Shown piece by piece: positions 31,522 through 44,068 of a stretch of DNA of 64,000 nucleotides (position 1 is the stretch's first letter; each line of letters begins with the position of its first letter). The notes under the pieces are model-generated. The model was not told the origin of the DNA. It made no database searches and saw nothing but the letters and a program-made list of their open reading frames with translations. The DNA comes from Tremella fuciformis (lineage: Eukaryota > Basidiomycota > Tremellomycetes > Tremellales > Tremellaceae): contig CP136497.1 in NCBI GenBank assembly GCA_032768795.1, forward strand, positions 374,501-438,500, in the 5' to 3' direction. A program made the position numbers and the translations under genes.

Positions 31522-32245
31522 ATGCCTCGCATTCTCTTCTTCTTCAGTGCCATCGTACTGCTATTCGCCACATTGGGCTATGCTTCCCCGCTCAAGGCTG
31601 TCACGCCGACCGCGACGAGGACCTGGCCCGCGAACAACCAACCCCAGCCCGCAGTGCGGTACGTCCCCTCATTCCTGTCAAAGTGATAACTGAATGTTGC
31701 AGGATGATGAGCAACGCGGAGAGAATCAAGCGGTAGGTATCCCCTTCCTACACCTGTGCCCGTTGCCCCTGTGAGCTCGTCCGGCTGACTGTGCAGCGGC
31801 CTTGCCCCGGGTGCCCCCAAGAGGCTATACGACCCGGCCCGCGTCCACAGTAGGCCCACGCTTCGGAAGGTCAGCCTGCCTTGTGGCTGATCAACAGGTG
31901 CTCCCAAGGCTCGTCTGTCCAGCACGCCCAACTCGCCCCCTTCGGACGGAAACGGTTACTACGACTTCCAAGGCTGCTATGACAACATCGGTCAGGCCTT
32001 TCCACTCGCACCATCAGATGGCGCTGACAGATCTTGCAGCTGGCTCGACCAATACCTATCCCATCACTGCGTCGACCGACCAGAGCGCCGTCAACCAGTG
32101 CACGAACCTGGTGTCGTCCACGGACTTTGCTCTCATTTACAATTCCGGCGAATCGTACAGCTGTTACAATGGCGCTTATGGCGATGGCTCGTCCACGACC
32201 TGCACGACTGCCAATTATGCGACGTACTCGGGCGGTTTCCCATAG
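31522..32245 (+). CDS. Secreted WSC-like fungal protein
   Basis: Five exons (31522-31658, 31703-31732, 31797-31849, 31898-31990, 32040-32245) sum to 519 nt, that is 172 residues. A signal peptide (MPRILFFFSAIVLLFATLGYA) is followed by the motif MMSNAERIKRGL and then PGAPKRLYDPARV, a block I know from secreted basidiomycete proteins. The C-terminal 85 residues resemble a WSC-type carbohydrate-binding module: YYDFQGCYDNIAGS, then NQCTNLVSSTDFALIYNSG and SYSCYNGAYGDG, with the regular cysteine spacing. It is likely cell-wall or extracellular. No membrane segment follows, so it is probably released rather than a wall sensor. Confidence 0.75.
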
Positions 32246-32453
32246 AGAGTAGTCGATGATCACAGATACGGGAGGAATGGAGGCCCTGTCGTTACGGACA
32301 ATGCGAGCGCGTCTTAGCTGGGTAAGGTGATTATTTCGATGATAGCTCGATGACATGGACATTTGAAGAGATTTCTGCGATGAGATAAGGCTCCAAATGA
32401 CCGTCACCCCCGATGCTAGCTGTGCACCACCACAATGCATCCTCGCATTGCTT

Positions 32454-33532
32454 CTACGACTGCGCTTGCTGCAGGAGCGCCAGCCGTCCGCTCAGCTCGA
32501 CCTGGCTTCTGACCAGGTTGGCGAGGTACGAAACAGTCAGAGTATCTTGCAGACCCTTCCTGACACCGTCCGTCTCGTCCCCGCTCGACCACCGGCCCAC
32601 ACCCTCGAGCAGGTATCGCCCGACTTCCGGGTCGGGGGCAGTAGTGCCGGCATTGACCGACTGTACGTAGGCGAGGCATGTGTCGATGAGCGACGACAGA
32701 TCTGTCAAAGATGCAGAGAGGTTGGGCAGAGGGGGAAGAGCGGGCGAGGGAGTCGGCTGGGTGGTAAGGATGTCCACTGCAAAGTCAACTGGGCACAAAG
32801 GTGGAACGAGCTTGTGACGTACAGGCAGCACGCTCGGTCTCGCCCTGCTTAACGACCACTGGGACCGGGAGGAAGACGCAGTTCTCAGCCTTTGCAGTGA
32901 GGCCCAGCTGAGTCGAGACCCATCCTTTAATCCCAAGACCCTCTCCCTGGGCGGTAACCTCAGTATCCACGGTGAGGTGTACAGCGGGATACGGTGCCGA
33001 CTCGCTGGTGAAGTAGTTGTGGAACAAAGCCGAGTTCGCATCGAGCTTCGGAGAAGTAGCATACCTGACACGTCAGCCGAGTGTCGAGAATTCAGGCTTG
33101 GACACAAAACACACCATCCGATGACAACTTCTTTCGGTCCGGCGCGGGAGAAAAGCGAGACCATCTGTTGCTGGAAAGGCATGTCCACTGCGACCTGGTC
33201 CTCTCCCTCGCTGTGCGGGACTGCAAAGGCGCTGCGAGCTTCTACTTCGAGACCATTCTCGCTCCGCATGCCCATCAATGTACCGATGACCCTAGGTGTC
33301 GCCGAGTCTGCGGGTTGGCGTTGATGATGAGTGAGAATGGACGCGATGACCGATGGGTGGACCGTGATTTGGGTCGGCGGCCGTCTGAACGTGAGCAGAT
33401 GAGTCGCAGAAAGCTTTGCAGCCATGACGAATCTGCAGCGACCGCCATGGATCCTGAATGGACTCACGACTGAGACGAGGAGGCAGGGGGGAGATTGAGG
33501 TGCAGGGCGGATGAGGAAGCGTCCAGCGACAT
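32454..33532 (-). CDS. eIF3f: Translation initiation factor eIF3 subunit f
   Basis: Four exons (33532-33468, 33384-33115, 33064-32823, 32776-32454) sum to 900 nt, that is 299 residues. The protein carries an MPN domain from about residue 22 (ITVHPSVIASILTHH, VIGTLMG, VDMPFQQQMVSLF, KEVVIGWYAT) and the family's helical C-terminus (SLIDTCLAYVQSVNAG, VGRYLLEGVGRW, TVSYLANLVRSQVEL). It lacks the full JAMM zinc ligands, as expected for this non-catalytic MPN subunit. eIF3f is part of the eIF3 octamer core on the 40S subunit. The last intron is 46 nt; using an internal acceptor would give a 34-nt intron and a less conserved join, so the longer one was chosen. The start is in the short first exon MSLDASSSALHL. 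Confidence 0.9.
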
Positions 33533-33744
33533 GGTGCCGATTCCTTTCCTGAACTAGATTTTTGATTCGAAGATGCCTTGACGAGCGGCTGTAATGCGAT
33601 GTCCTGGTTTTTAAAGCAGGCCGACAGGGTGATGCTGTCAACTACGGTGAGCACAACGAACAAAAGGTGGTCCAGGCTACTAGGTAGATCGTGCAGGAAA
33701 GTGCGCGATAGGGCGTAGCTCGTTATTTCAATTCTTTTTTAGCT

Positions 33745-34280
33745 CTGAATTTCTAATCAGGTATTCAAGTTATTGGTTCTCAGGCAATTTGGAAAACCTA
33801 ATGCAATTCCTTGTTCTTTGGTTCCGTTAGACATGGGGGGGTGGGACACCCCCCCAAGACCCCCCCTTGCGCCTAGCGGCGCAGCCATCGCAGCCCTTAC
33901 GGGTCAAGCATCCGGCAAAGCCGGATGTACTGTAGAACATTGATTAGTTGCAAGCTAAAGCACTTCATCAAGAGATGCGCAAGTGCTTGTTGGGCATGCT
34001 AGGCTGATCAGATGATCATAGGCATGCCAAGCTGGTCACAGGGGCTATGTCACAGCTGCCACCTGGCAAGCCTATTGCAGTCTTGTCAGACTTGCGCTAT
34101 TGTAACCATTTTGGTGCAATGATAGGGCAGGGTATGGCAGTAGCTATGTAGGCGATTGGTTCTGCTACAGAGATCATTCCATGCATCAGCCTCATGCATA
34201 GATCTTTATTCTCTGATGAAAGGCAATTTGGCAAGGACACAATGCATATTAGGATTGTGCTGATGAAATCAGAATGGCCG
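33745..34280. mobile_element. Hairpin-rich MITE-like element, non-coding
   Basis: About 535 bp of AT-rich, non-coding DNA in an otherwise gene-dense stretch. The ends carry imperfect inverted repeats: TCTGAATTTCTAATCAG near 33754 against CTGATGAAATCAGA near 34260. Inside are several perfect hairpins: GGGGGGGTG/CACCCCCCC at 33835-33855 with a 3-nt loop, CATCCGGC/GCCGGATG around 33908-33926, and AAGCACTT/AAGTGCTT around 33959-33988. AGGCAATTTGG occurs twice as a direct repeat (33782-33792 and 34221-34231). No transposase is present, and no target-site duplication could be fixed. It could also be a structured RNA gene. The call is inference from structure. Confidence 0.45.
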
Positions 34281-34501
34281 GAATTTTCTTATTTAATTCC
34301 CCCATTTACCGTTTTCGTTCCAGGGACACCCGCAGAAATTCGCCCCGTAAGAGCTACGCTGATCAAGGCGAAACTTGGGGTCAAAAGGAATTTATCAACC
34401 GTGGGAAACCTTTCAATGACCACCCCGCGTCGTGTGCAAGACACCCTCGTTGGATTCCCCCTCGTTCGTCTTCTGTGCATGCTGGGCGGGCAAGTTCAGA
34501 C

Positions 34502-37500
34502 ATGTCGTCCGCAGAGGCTCTGAAGGTGGAAGAGGTAAGCTCAAACCCGCATGACCACACGAGATTGATGATGCAGGGCCGCTTTACAGGGGAAGGGGCG
34601 GACCTCACCCTCCTTCACTGGCTACGTCACGCAGAACAGGCTATCGATGAGCTACCCTCAGTGAGTCATCATCGTGCAGCGCGAATGTGGATAGACTGAA
34701 CAGTCAGGATGATCTCCTTCGTAACATTCAATCGTTGCACGCCTTCTTTCTGAAGGTCCTGCTCCCCCACCCTAATCCCACTTTACCAAAGCCGGGGCGG
34801 CCTATCCGGCAACTGTTGACAAGGTGCCTGGTCAAGCTGCACAAGAAGGTCGAGTCGCGGAGCCTCTTCGAGTTTGTGCAAGCCTTGGCGAAGGCTGTTG
34901 GGGATGGCGGCGGGAAGAATATGAGTGTGGCAGAGAACGTCGCTAGAGTGTGGGTAATGATACACGCCACTACCCGAGGCTGGGCTAAAGCACAGGGCGA
35001 CATGGTACTGCATCGGCGAAGTCATGAAAGAGCATGGCACAAACGTATGTGCAGTCGGGACGTGGGATGGGCCGACTGACTTGCAGATGATGTCTTTCAT
35101 GGCCGAGATCTGCACCTCTTCCGTGAAAGTCTTGCGCAACACCAACCTATCGGTCATCCTCAGAACGCACGCTCTTATGTGCTTCTCGAAGTCCCTTGTA
35201 TCCGCCGGCAAAGCGCTCCCGGACGGTCTGTTCAAGGACTTGCTCAAGGCATTGCGCAATGGCTTGCAAGACCGCGCCTTGCCCGTTCAGCGAGCATCTG
35301 CAGAGGCTCTCGTCGCATTACAGGTGCACACGAGCGCATGTCCGCTGAAGGAGACTCTCGATTCCATCTCCCCGCTTGTCTTCAAGTCGATGGAGTCAGC
35401 CGATTATTTAACCCGACGATCGCTTTCACGTCTGCTAGCACACTTCCTCGCTGCCACGCAAGTCCCAGGATCAGGCGTTGCACCGGTGGATCGCAAAGCA
35501 GCACCGAAGAAGGAGGGCGAGGAGCCGGACAGTCAGACAGTCGTGACTTCGGCCGTTGAGGCTAGAGGCACGAAGACTCTTTACACTCCGCACGAGATGC
35601 TTCGCGCCTTGTCGGTTCCATACAACCGTCCTCAAGCTGCTCGAAAGCTGCGGAACGCAATTATCGACTCCTATACCACCCTTTTCAGTCAACTTGGCGC
35701 GGCATACGTCGAGTCTCATTATTCGGAAATCGTGAAGCACTTGGTCGACGAGATTGTCCTGCCTCAAAGGGCCCAAACCTCCAGGTTCGAGGTCTTATCC
35801 GCAAGAGATTCGATGGGAATCCTCCTCCGAGACCTGATTGGGGTTCGACTACTCTCAGAGTCCGGACAGATTTCGGCCATCCGGGACTTGACCAACAACT
35901 ACCTCAAGAAATGGTCGCCTCAGCCTCTACCGGGACACGTCAAGACCAACAAGCACGTCCTCGTCGTCGTTCTCCGCGAAGCTGCAGGGCTCTTGGAACA
36001 GCTAGGCAATGCTCCGCCATCTGTTCTCGAGCTTCTAGCCGAGCCGCTTGTGAGGCTCCTATCCCACGAGTCGTATTCAGTTCGTTTGTCCGCATCATAC
36101 ACCTTGCGTCGCTTTTGCGCCGTCAATCCCGGTCAGCTTCCCCGAATGATCGGTATCTTATACGCCGACATTACCAAGGATCTGGGATTCCTTGGTACAC
36201 CCACGGCACCGAAGGAAGTACCTAGCCGGATAATTGGAAAGGCCTTTGCTCTGTCCGCCATCGTCGCCGTGAGCAACTCGCGACCTCTCTATGTCTCCCA
36301 CGACGTCTCAGCAAAGATCTTTGATCTTGCGGTCTCTTTGCTGAAAAAAGCTGGAGATCATGAGGTCCCAGTCGCTCAGGTCGAAATTCAAGTGGCGTGG
36401 TATTTCATCGCCGCTCTCATGGCACTAGGTCCCGGATTCGTCAAGATGCACTTGCCTCAACTACTCGTTCTCTGGCGTAACGCGCTGCCAAAGCCCACCA
36501 GCAAAGACTCCTCGGTAGGCGAACGAGGCGAAGCAGAGTGGTCCTACTTGCTTCTCGTGCGAGAATGCGCGCTTGCAGCGGTGCTCAACTTCCTTCGTCA
36601 CAACTCGACATTGGTTAACATTGACGTAGCACGCCGCCTGGCGACTCTTTTGACGAACACGCTCAATTTCGTGAATGGTTTCGCTACTGCGTATGCTGAA
36701 GCTCTGCGCGAACAAGCCGCCAATCCTGCCGGACCGAATGTCTCTCCTATCTTCACCATGCGCCCTTCTTTGGTGGAGCGCGAGGCAATGCTGCGTCGGA
36801 GGGTCTTGCAATGTTTCACGACTCTCGGACCTTCTTCCGCCACGGAGAGCATGCAGCCAGCTCTGCTTCAAGCAGCGGTGACGGTCTTCGCCGATCCGGA
36901 GAACTACTCCGGCTCCGCGGCTCAAGCAGCCATTGCGGCACAGAGCGGTCAATTCACGAGCGTGTGGCAAGCTACCGACGGATATGCCTATGGTGTCACA
37001 ACCCTTTTGGCCGCTAGGGAGGACTGCAGCGGATCCGCTGAAGATCCCTTCCTCAATAGGGATAAAGTCGAAATGTCCATCGAGTCTCAGGTGAGCATAT
37101 TCTGCTGGTCCGACTGTTCATCGTTGACACATGCAGCTTTCTCATCCCATTATGGGCTCGATAGAGCACGATTACCTCGCCCTTCTCCCCGCTCACCCAC
37201 TGCTATCAAGTCCGGCGCCCGCACCCGCCCAAACAGGCGTGATCGATGCCGGAGTGAGCCTGTTCGGCATCATGTTTCCTCATCTTTCTGCAGAGGGGCA
37301 GATGCAATCTCTCGCCACTCTCTCAAGCCATTGCCGGTCCAGCAAGCTGGAGCGGAATCCTGGACGAAAGCAAGCGGTCATCACGAACACCATCGCGGCT
37401 CTCAAACAGACTTTGCTGAACACGGAGAATGCGGGAGCCAAGGCGAAGAGGTCGATAGGCGGCCAACAGATCACAGACATGATCAAGGGTCTGCTGCAAG

Positions 37501-40500
37501 ATGCTGTCTTGGACCCAGTGCCTTCTGTGCGAACAGCAGCTGCCGAGGCCATGGGAGCGTTGGCGTCCCTTGCGGGATCATCGTATCTCTCCGCCCAAGT
37601 ACAGTGGCTTGTCGACCAAGTCGTTAAAAATCGCATTCCCGAATCGAGAGCGGGATGCGCCGTGGCATTCGGTGCCATTTATTCGTCTGTAGGCGGCCTC
37701 TCGGGCGGACCTATTCTCAAGACCATCGTCAATATCCTGATGTCGCTGGCTACCGACCCGCATCCAGTGGTCCACTTCTATGCCATGTCTGCTCTTGCAA
37801 CTGTCATCAATGCGGCTTCCCTTTCATACGAGCCTTTCGTCCCGACCACTCTCGGCATGCTGGCGAATATCTATCTCTTGGAGACTCATGAGCCTGACGG
37901 CGGGTCGCTTGGCAGCGTCAATATCCGAGGAGACCTTCCTGCATACCAGGTCATTTGCCGGATCCTGCACGCGCTCATCGGCGTGTTGGGCCCTGAGCTG
38001 CAGGAGCCGGGAAGAATCCGCAGCTTGGTCTTTCTGCTTGTGCACGAGTTCGGCGAGGAGACAGACGAAGGGCTTGCGGTCGAGGCGATCAAATGCGTCC
38101 AGCAATTCCTCATGTTTGCACCTGCCGAGGTCGATGTGCCCCAATTGGTTCAGACGTTCAGACAACACTTGGCATCCAGCCGCCGTCCACTCAAGGTCGC
38201 TGCTATAACCGCTCTTTACCAAATTGTCCAGCGAGACGCTGTCCTGATCTCCAAACTCGGTGGCAACCAGCTTGTGGAAGACCTCTTCGGTCTTCTCGAT
38301 GACGACCCAAGTATAGAAGGCGTCCGAGAGGTCATCACCAGCTGGCTGCAGCAGACCGCGGCCGCTCTGCCTGGAGGATGGATCGATCTTTGCCAGCGGA
38401 TTATGACACGCACAGCCGCGCAGAAGGCAGCACAAGCCCAGCAAGCTCGACCTGCCCAACCGACGGCTTCTTTCGTGGACGACGAGGGCGAATCTATTGC
38501 TGGTACTGCCAGCACTACCACTTCGAACGCACTGAGTTCGAGATGGCGGACACAGCTCTTCGCGCTTGTCTGCCTGCACCATATCATTGAAGCTGTGGCA
38601 GACGGCGGGAAACCAGAGAACTTCGACCCGATCGTCGCGCGACAAGTAGGCGCCAACGTTCGACAAATGCTGTATTCTCGTGTTGCCGATATCATCAGAA
38701 TGGCCTTTTCCGCCTCCGCCGCCTTGGTCGAGGAGGTCCGGCTGCAGGGTCTGGTCGTGTTGAAGGATGTCATTGAGGTGAGCTATCGGGTCATGAGTGG
38801 ACTTTAAATCTGACGAGCAGAAATTCGCAGCATCTGCCGATCCTGATTTCGAGGGTTCTCTTCTGCTCGAGCAACATCAAGCGCCGATAGCTGCTGCTTT
38901 GACGCCAAGTTTCGGCTCCGACTCGACCCCAGAAGTGCTTGCGAAAGCCGTCCAGATCTGCGCCACTTTCGTTGGCAGTGGTGTCGTCAGAGAAGTCAGC
39001 CGGATGGGCAGAGTCTTGAGGATGTTGACAAGTGCTTTGGAGGGCTGCAAAGGTGCGCTTGATGGACAAAGCAATCCTATTTGTTTGCTGACCTATAGAC
39101 GGGGAAATGCTCTCACTCGGCGACGTCCAGGATCTGTCATCGAATGCTGCAGTCATGCTGAAAGTATCCATCCTTGCCGCATGGGCAGAGCTGCAATCAG
39201 CCTCGGTGCGGCAGGCGTACCTTGTGGAGGTCATCAAGCCGTATCGCTGGCTTCTTGGACCTTTCTGGATAGGCGCCATGCGTGACTATGCCCAATTACG
39301 CACCGATCCCGAAATGGGTGTCGGCCTTGCGGCCGGGCTGGACTTGGCCGGTGGGATGGGCCGCGAGGTTCTCCTGCCGTACTACGAGGCATCCATCCCG
39401 ACAATCCTCCAAGCCGTTTCTGTATCATTGGCTCTCAATGACCCGTTCACGATCGGTTCTCTGGACGGACAATCCTTCACTTCGTCGAATCCTCCGGCTT
39501 CGCTACCGACTGCGACCATCGAGCCCGTGGCCAACTTTTACATCATCTATGGCTTGGCCTTTGAGTCGTTGGTCAAGGCGATGGGCGACGCGTCGACTTC
39601 GATCGTTGCTCAGACCGCACTCCGGGCACTTGCGTCTCTCGTGCATCCGCAGATATCCGGGTCGTCCGTTTTCCAGGGAGCGTTCTTCGACGAGCTTTGC
39701 ACCGTCTGCTATCGCATCGCTATGTCCGAGCCGGCGGCAGTCAAGTCTGAAATGGTCAACCTGGTGGCATCATACGTTTTCTCTCGGCACAACAGCCCGG
39801 CGGGTGACGCGGGACAAACGCGTCGCGCTCTGGCCATTGTCACTTATGTCCTTCGACAGACTATCCCATCTCGCGACATCAAGTCTACTTTCGTCTACTC
39901 GGACTCTAGGGAAGATCGGATAGCTTTCCTGCGGCACGCGTTCACCGCCTTTGGCCAGATTGTGGCGTGTGTGGAGAAGGTCCAGCAAGCCGATCTGATT
40001 GCTGTTGGGATCCACCTCTTCTCCGATCTATTGGCGGATGAGGGACCGATGGATCTCGCTGGGGGATGTCTGGGCAGTCTGAAATCGTTGCTTGATGCGA
40101 CTTGGGCGGCGCAGGTGCCGGGTATCGGCGTGACGGCGGAGAGGGTGGTAAGCGGGCTGCTGGGCGCGTGTCTGAGTCATGTGGACGATATGCGCACGCG
40201 AGTCAACCCCGTGGCCAACGCAAAGATCAAGAATAACCTTCTGGCTATGACTCTGGTCCTCACTAGTCTGCCGACCAGTGTGAAGGTCAGCAAAGACACT
40301 ATCGAGCAGTGTGGGTATGTTGTGGGCCAGTACATCAGTGCTGGACAAGAACGACCAGAGGTGAGCCCTTTCCCGTCCTGACCCTTGATGCGAGCTGATG
40401 GCAGCTCGGCCTCACTGCCATCCATGTGGCATCGACGCTTTTGACTGCTGCCCTGCGACCTGCACCCTCATCCCCAAATCCGGTCTTACAACATTTGGTC

Positions 40501-40911
40501 CTGCATCTCTTGCCGCCTTGTATCATATTCTTGTCGGATCAAGTTGCGGCCGCACAACCTCAACTGGACGCGGCGAAAGAGACGATCAAAGCGTTGGCGG
40601 CGTGGTCGACAGGCTTGCCGGAAGATCACAAACCGAGAGCTTATGGGGTCTTGCTGCCAAATCTAGGTCTGCTCCTGGATCTAGAGAGCGAAGACGGCCA
40701 CCCGAGCGGGCTGCATCAAGTCTCCGTCACGGCTCTTTTGGGATTGGCGCAAGGTGCACCCAAGGCATTTAGGGATGCCACGCTGGCCATGCCGGAGGAC
40801 GAGAGGGGCCGGCTCGAGCGGGCTATCAGGAGTGCCGTGGGAGGACAGACCAAGGCCGCCCCAGCTGTCGGCGTGGAGAAGAAGGGTATCGAGCTGAGGA
40901 GTTTTGGCTAG
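34502..40911 (+). CDS. LAA1: Laa1/HEATR5-type HEAT-repeat protein
   Basis: Nine exons (34502-34534, 34577-34660, 34708-34949, 34996-35044, 35087-37090, 37137-38777, 38821-39052, 39099-40360, 40405-40911) sum to 6054 nt, that is 2017 residues. The protein is built of HEAT repeats throughout. Diagnostic blocks for the Laa1/HEATR5 family are WYCIGEVMKEHG near residue 120, WYFIAALMALGPGFVKMHLP followed by LLVLWRNALP, and VIDAGVSLFGIMFPHLS. Laa1 binds clathrin adaptor AP-1 and helps place it on trans-Golgi/endosomal membranes. The 5' end has four short exons and the middle two very long ones. The start ATG at 34502 opens MSSAEALKVEE. The C-terminus ends in KGIELRSFG. Confidence 0.9.
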
Positions 40912-41317
40912 ACTATCAATAATCACCAATGCATAACTTTGAAAGTGGCAGACTGAGTTGGGAGAAGTGCCACGTTCCGCCGAGTACGCGCGCGACTGAA
41001 CGCCAACCAACGCCATGAACACCGCCTTGTTCCTTGGCCATTCATGGGTCGGGCAGCGTAGCACCTAAAGGGGACTTTGTTGGAGTAGCACAGCCTCAGC
41101 AGAGCACTCTAAGCTGGGTCTGGACCGGGTCCGACGTCGCTCCCTTCCAAGTCACTATACTGACCATCGTATCCACTCACGCCCCTCCTTTTTCCTTTGT
41201 GCGGTGTCCCCTCATCTCATTCATCGTCTCTACTCTACTGCGAGCGACTGAACTGGTCACTCTCGACACTCACCCACCCAAGCAGCAGGGCAGGGCAGAA
41301 AAGCAGACTTGAGGAGG
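40912..41317. other. Intergenic region between LAA1 and the two-TM gene
   Basis: About 400 bp holding the 3' end of LAA1 and a CT-rich presumed promoter and leader for the next gene. No gene seen. Confidence 0.4.
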
Positions 41318-42375
41318 ATGTCGCAGACGCAGCTGAGCAATCTCGAGGCACTCGTCCCTCTCCTCCGGGACGTCCTGCTGTCCAACCCCCAGCTGGGCCC
41401 CGAGGCGCGCGATCAATGGCTTGCCCTCGAGCCGGCTCTACAGCGGTCGTTGGCCCCTCAGGCCCCCATTCCGACCGTCTCTTCGGACGCCTCTGCGGCT
41501 GCTCCTGGGCCTGTCTCCCCCTTGACGCTGCCCTTGCCTGATCCGACGCCGGATGAGTATGACCTCAACCCAGACTTCGACCTCGAGGCTGGCCTCGGGT
41601 CGAAAGAGTCGTCTGAGCATTCGTTCCAGTCCCAGCACGGTGAGTCCTCCGACCCTACCTGGGAGAACCGGGCAGCTCGCCAGCTCGCTGACGCCCAGAC
41701 TCTCACGCGGGGTCTGCGACCGACCCGCCACCCCGGTGGACAAGCATCACCCTCCCCGTGCCGACTGTGCAGTACCTCGCCCGTCTCGCAAGCCTCGGCT
41801 GGGCCTCTTTATCCGAGACATCACGCCTCGCGACACTACAGCTCTTCGCGCGGCCCACCGGCGACCCTGCCAGCGACAGCGGCGCCGGCGAGGAGCTGCA
41901 CCTCGAGCAAGTATCGGCGTTCTTCACGCGGATCGCCGACCGGCGCCAAAGGCGACTGGAGCGCCGCCGCCGGGTACGCGCGGTGCTGAGGTCGGTGGGA
42001 GAATGGACGGCGGCGCTGGCGCTGTTGCTCCTGTTGTTCTTCTTTGCGTTTATCAGTATTTGGCTCGCGGCTGCGGCGCGGGGCGACGTGGAGAAGGCCT
42101 TGTAAGTCTGCGCGTATGAGAGGAGGGAGGGGAATGCTGACGGTAGCGCCGGCGTCATGTCGTCTTTCTGGCTGCTCGTGCTGCTCTACGCCGCGGGGCG
42201 GATTGCTCTCAAAGGCCCTATGCGATTCGCCCGCGGTGCGCGACTGGACGAAGAGCAAGGAGTGTCGTACAATGCCGATGGGGTCACTCGTGCGCAAGAG
42301 GGGCTTGTGAGTGGGCGACGATCGGGGCGGATCCAGCTGGGTGCGAGCCCCCCTTCGCGCCCTGTCTCCGTATGA
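41318..42375 (+). CDS. Two-transmembrane hypothetical protein
   Basis: Three exons (41318-41639, 41699-42101, 42147-42375) give 317 residues. The N-terminal half is acidic and Pro-rich (LSNLEALVPLLRDVLLSNPQ then PDPTPDEYDLNPDFD). A helical segment YLARLASLGWASLSETSRL follows, then a strongly basic patch (RRQRRLERRRRVRAVLR). Next comes a first membrane helix (WTAALALLLLLFFFAFISIW, about residues 208-230) and a second one (SFWLLVLLYAAGRIAL, about 246-262). The positive patch before the first helix suggests both ends face the cytosol. A J-type or RING motif was looked for and is absent. The family is not recognised. The last 50 residues are soluble and Gly/Ser/Arg-rich. Confidence 0.75.
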
Positions 42376-42922
42376 ACGACCATCGCGTCCTCTCTTGCTT
42401 GCTGTGTTGTGCTTCCTTACCCCCACACACCCTGGACTCGGCCCTGTCAAAATACACGTGGTAGCAGTGATACATAACGTCCCGCACCTCCTTATGCGGC
42501 CTCTCAGTCTCCCTGGTAGTTCTTCATCGCTTTCTACAGAGCTAAGAGCTACCAGCTACCGGCTACCTGGGCCCTGACTGCTCTTGCGATCACGTCTACC
42601 GACAGGCCCTTCCGTCCTATCGCCCTCTCTTGACCGTGTCCTTGTGCGTCTTGTCTTGTACCTCTCGCCGGCGCTGGTCGTCGGTGTTGTATCATGCACC
42701 TTCTGCCTCTTGCTCTTGCGCATGTCAGTCATGGGAGGGTCATTCGCACGCGTCCGGTGATACAGAATAGAAGACCAGTATCATATTTCCTACCACTGAA
42801 GATGTTCGCAAAGAGACCCGATCTCACTTATAGCTCGTCTCGATCCCCACCTTCCCTCTCCTCCCGATCACTACCCCCTCCCTCCTGCTACTCCCTCGAA
42901 GTACTGAGGCACTCGGCTTCGC
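42376..42922. other. Convergent intergenic region
   Basis: About 550 bp between two converging genes, mainly CT-rich 3' sequence. No coding frame or RNA gene is supported. Confidence 0.4.
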
Positions 42923-43710
42923 TCAAAGAGCCACCACCGCGCCGACCGCAACACCGACCACACCCATCGCCAAACCCAGCACGCCCCGCACATCCGCCTT
43001 GGCGCCCACTATCGCCGCGCCAGACTTGCTGGCACTCGCACTGGCGCTCGCCGCCGAGGTCTTGGAGGCAGAGGCGCTGGCGCTGGAGCTGGCACTGTGG
43101 CTCGCAGACGTGAGCGACGCGACAACCGAGCTGGCGGCCGAGGTGATGGCCGCCGCGCCCGACGAGCCGGCGGACGACGCGGACGCCTCGACGCTCGAGG
43201 CCTCCGAGGCGAGGGAGGACGCGTCGATCGAGGTGGTGCCAGTGGCCGAGGCGAGGGTTGCGGTGACGCTGCCGGAGGTGACGGACACGGCGCCGCACAG
43301 GGCTTGTTGGAGCTGTACGGCGGCTTGCTGGTCGGAAGTGGAGCAGTTGCTGTGGGTCAGCGGCGAGCCTCTCAGCATCGACGTGTAGAGCAGTGATGTA
43401 GTCGTGAGATGGAAGGGAGGACGCGACTCACGCGGACAGACACTCGCCCGCGTCGTTCTGGAAGGTCGCCGACGAGCAGACGCACGTAATGTCCGTGCTG
43501 CCTGTCAGCCTGCCCGGCTGGCTTGCAAATCATACAGATACGATACTCACTAGGACGAGCAGCCGGCGGCGGCCGCAGCCTGCGTGGAACATGTGAGCAC
43601 GCACTCGGGGACACTGGCGTCAGCCTTCTCCCTGTTTGTTGATGCCCGCCTCACGTCTGGGCAGCGACGAGCGCGGCTGCCGTGGCCATGAAGAGGGCTA
43701 CGAGCTTCAT
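42923..43710 (-). CDS. CFEM-domain, GPI-anchored type protein
   Basis: A four-exon gene. The signal peptide is MKLVALFMATAAALVAAQ. The CFEM domain has eight cysteines: VPECVLTCSTQAAAAAGCSS, then YTDITCVCSSATFQNDAGEC, then LSANCSTSDQQAAVQL and QALCG. The aspartate in YTDITC is in the position of the heme-binding Asp of fungal CFEM hemophores. A long Ser/Ala-rich stretch follows, then a hydrophobic end (GLAMGVVGVAVGAVVAL) that looks like a GPI-attachment signal. Joins use the downstream AG at each of the last two introns, because the first AG would create a stop or lose a cysteine. The likely role is at the cell wall or plasma membrane, for example in heme/iron capture or adhesion. Confidence 0.87.
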
Positions 43711-43793
43711 CGTGTTTGCGCTTGTGGGGTGGTGGTGTCTAACGATCTACGTGTTGATGTGGATGAGGAAGGAGAAGAAGGGTGGGACGAGAG

Positions 43794-43802
43794 TATATAT
43801 AT
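43794..43802 (-). promoter_or_regulatory. TATA box of the CFEM gene
   Basis: TATATATAT lies 84 bp upstream of the CFEM start codon, in the usual window for a fungal TATA element. It suggests a regulated rather than housekeeping promoter. Confidence 0.5.
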
Positions 43803-44068
43803 CCTTTCTAAGTACAGCGGGTGCGAGCAACTGAACCTACAAACCCAATGCACCGTAACGTCTTCTTGTTGTCCGTCCCTTAGACTCGGTGTCGGCATGT
43901 CTCTCGCCGTACCCCTTGCTGCGCATCTCCCCCGAGCTACTCTGCTGCTCTCTCTTCCTGCCTAAGTACCAACTCCAGCAAGCCATCAGGAACAGGAACT
44001 GCCGGCTGGACCATCTCTGCATCCCCTTACTGCCCTACCCACGCGCCGCGCCGTAATACTGTAACTGC

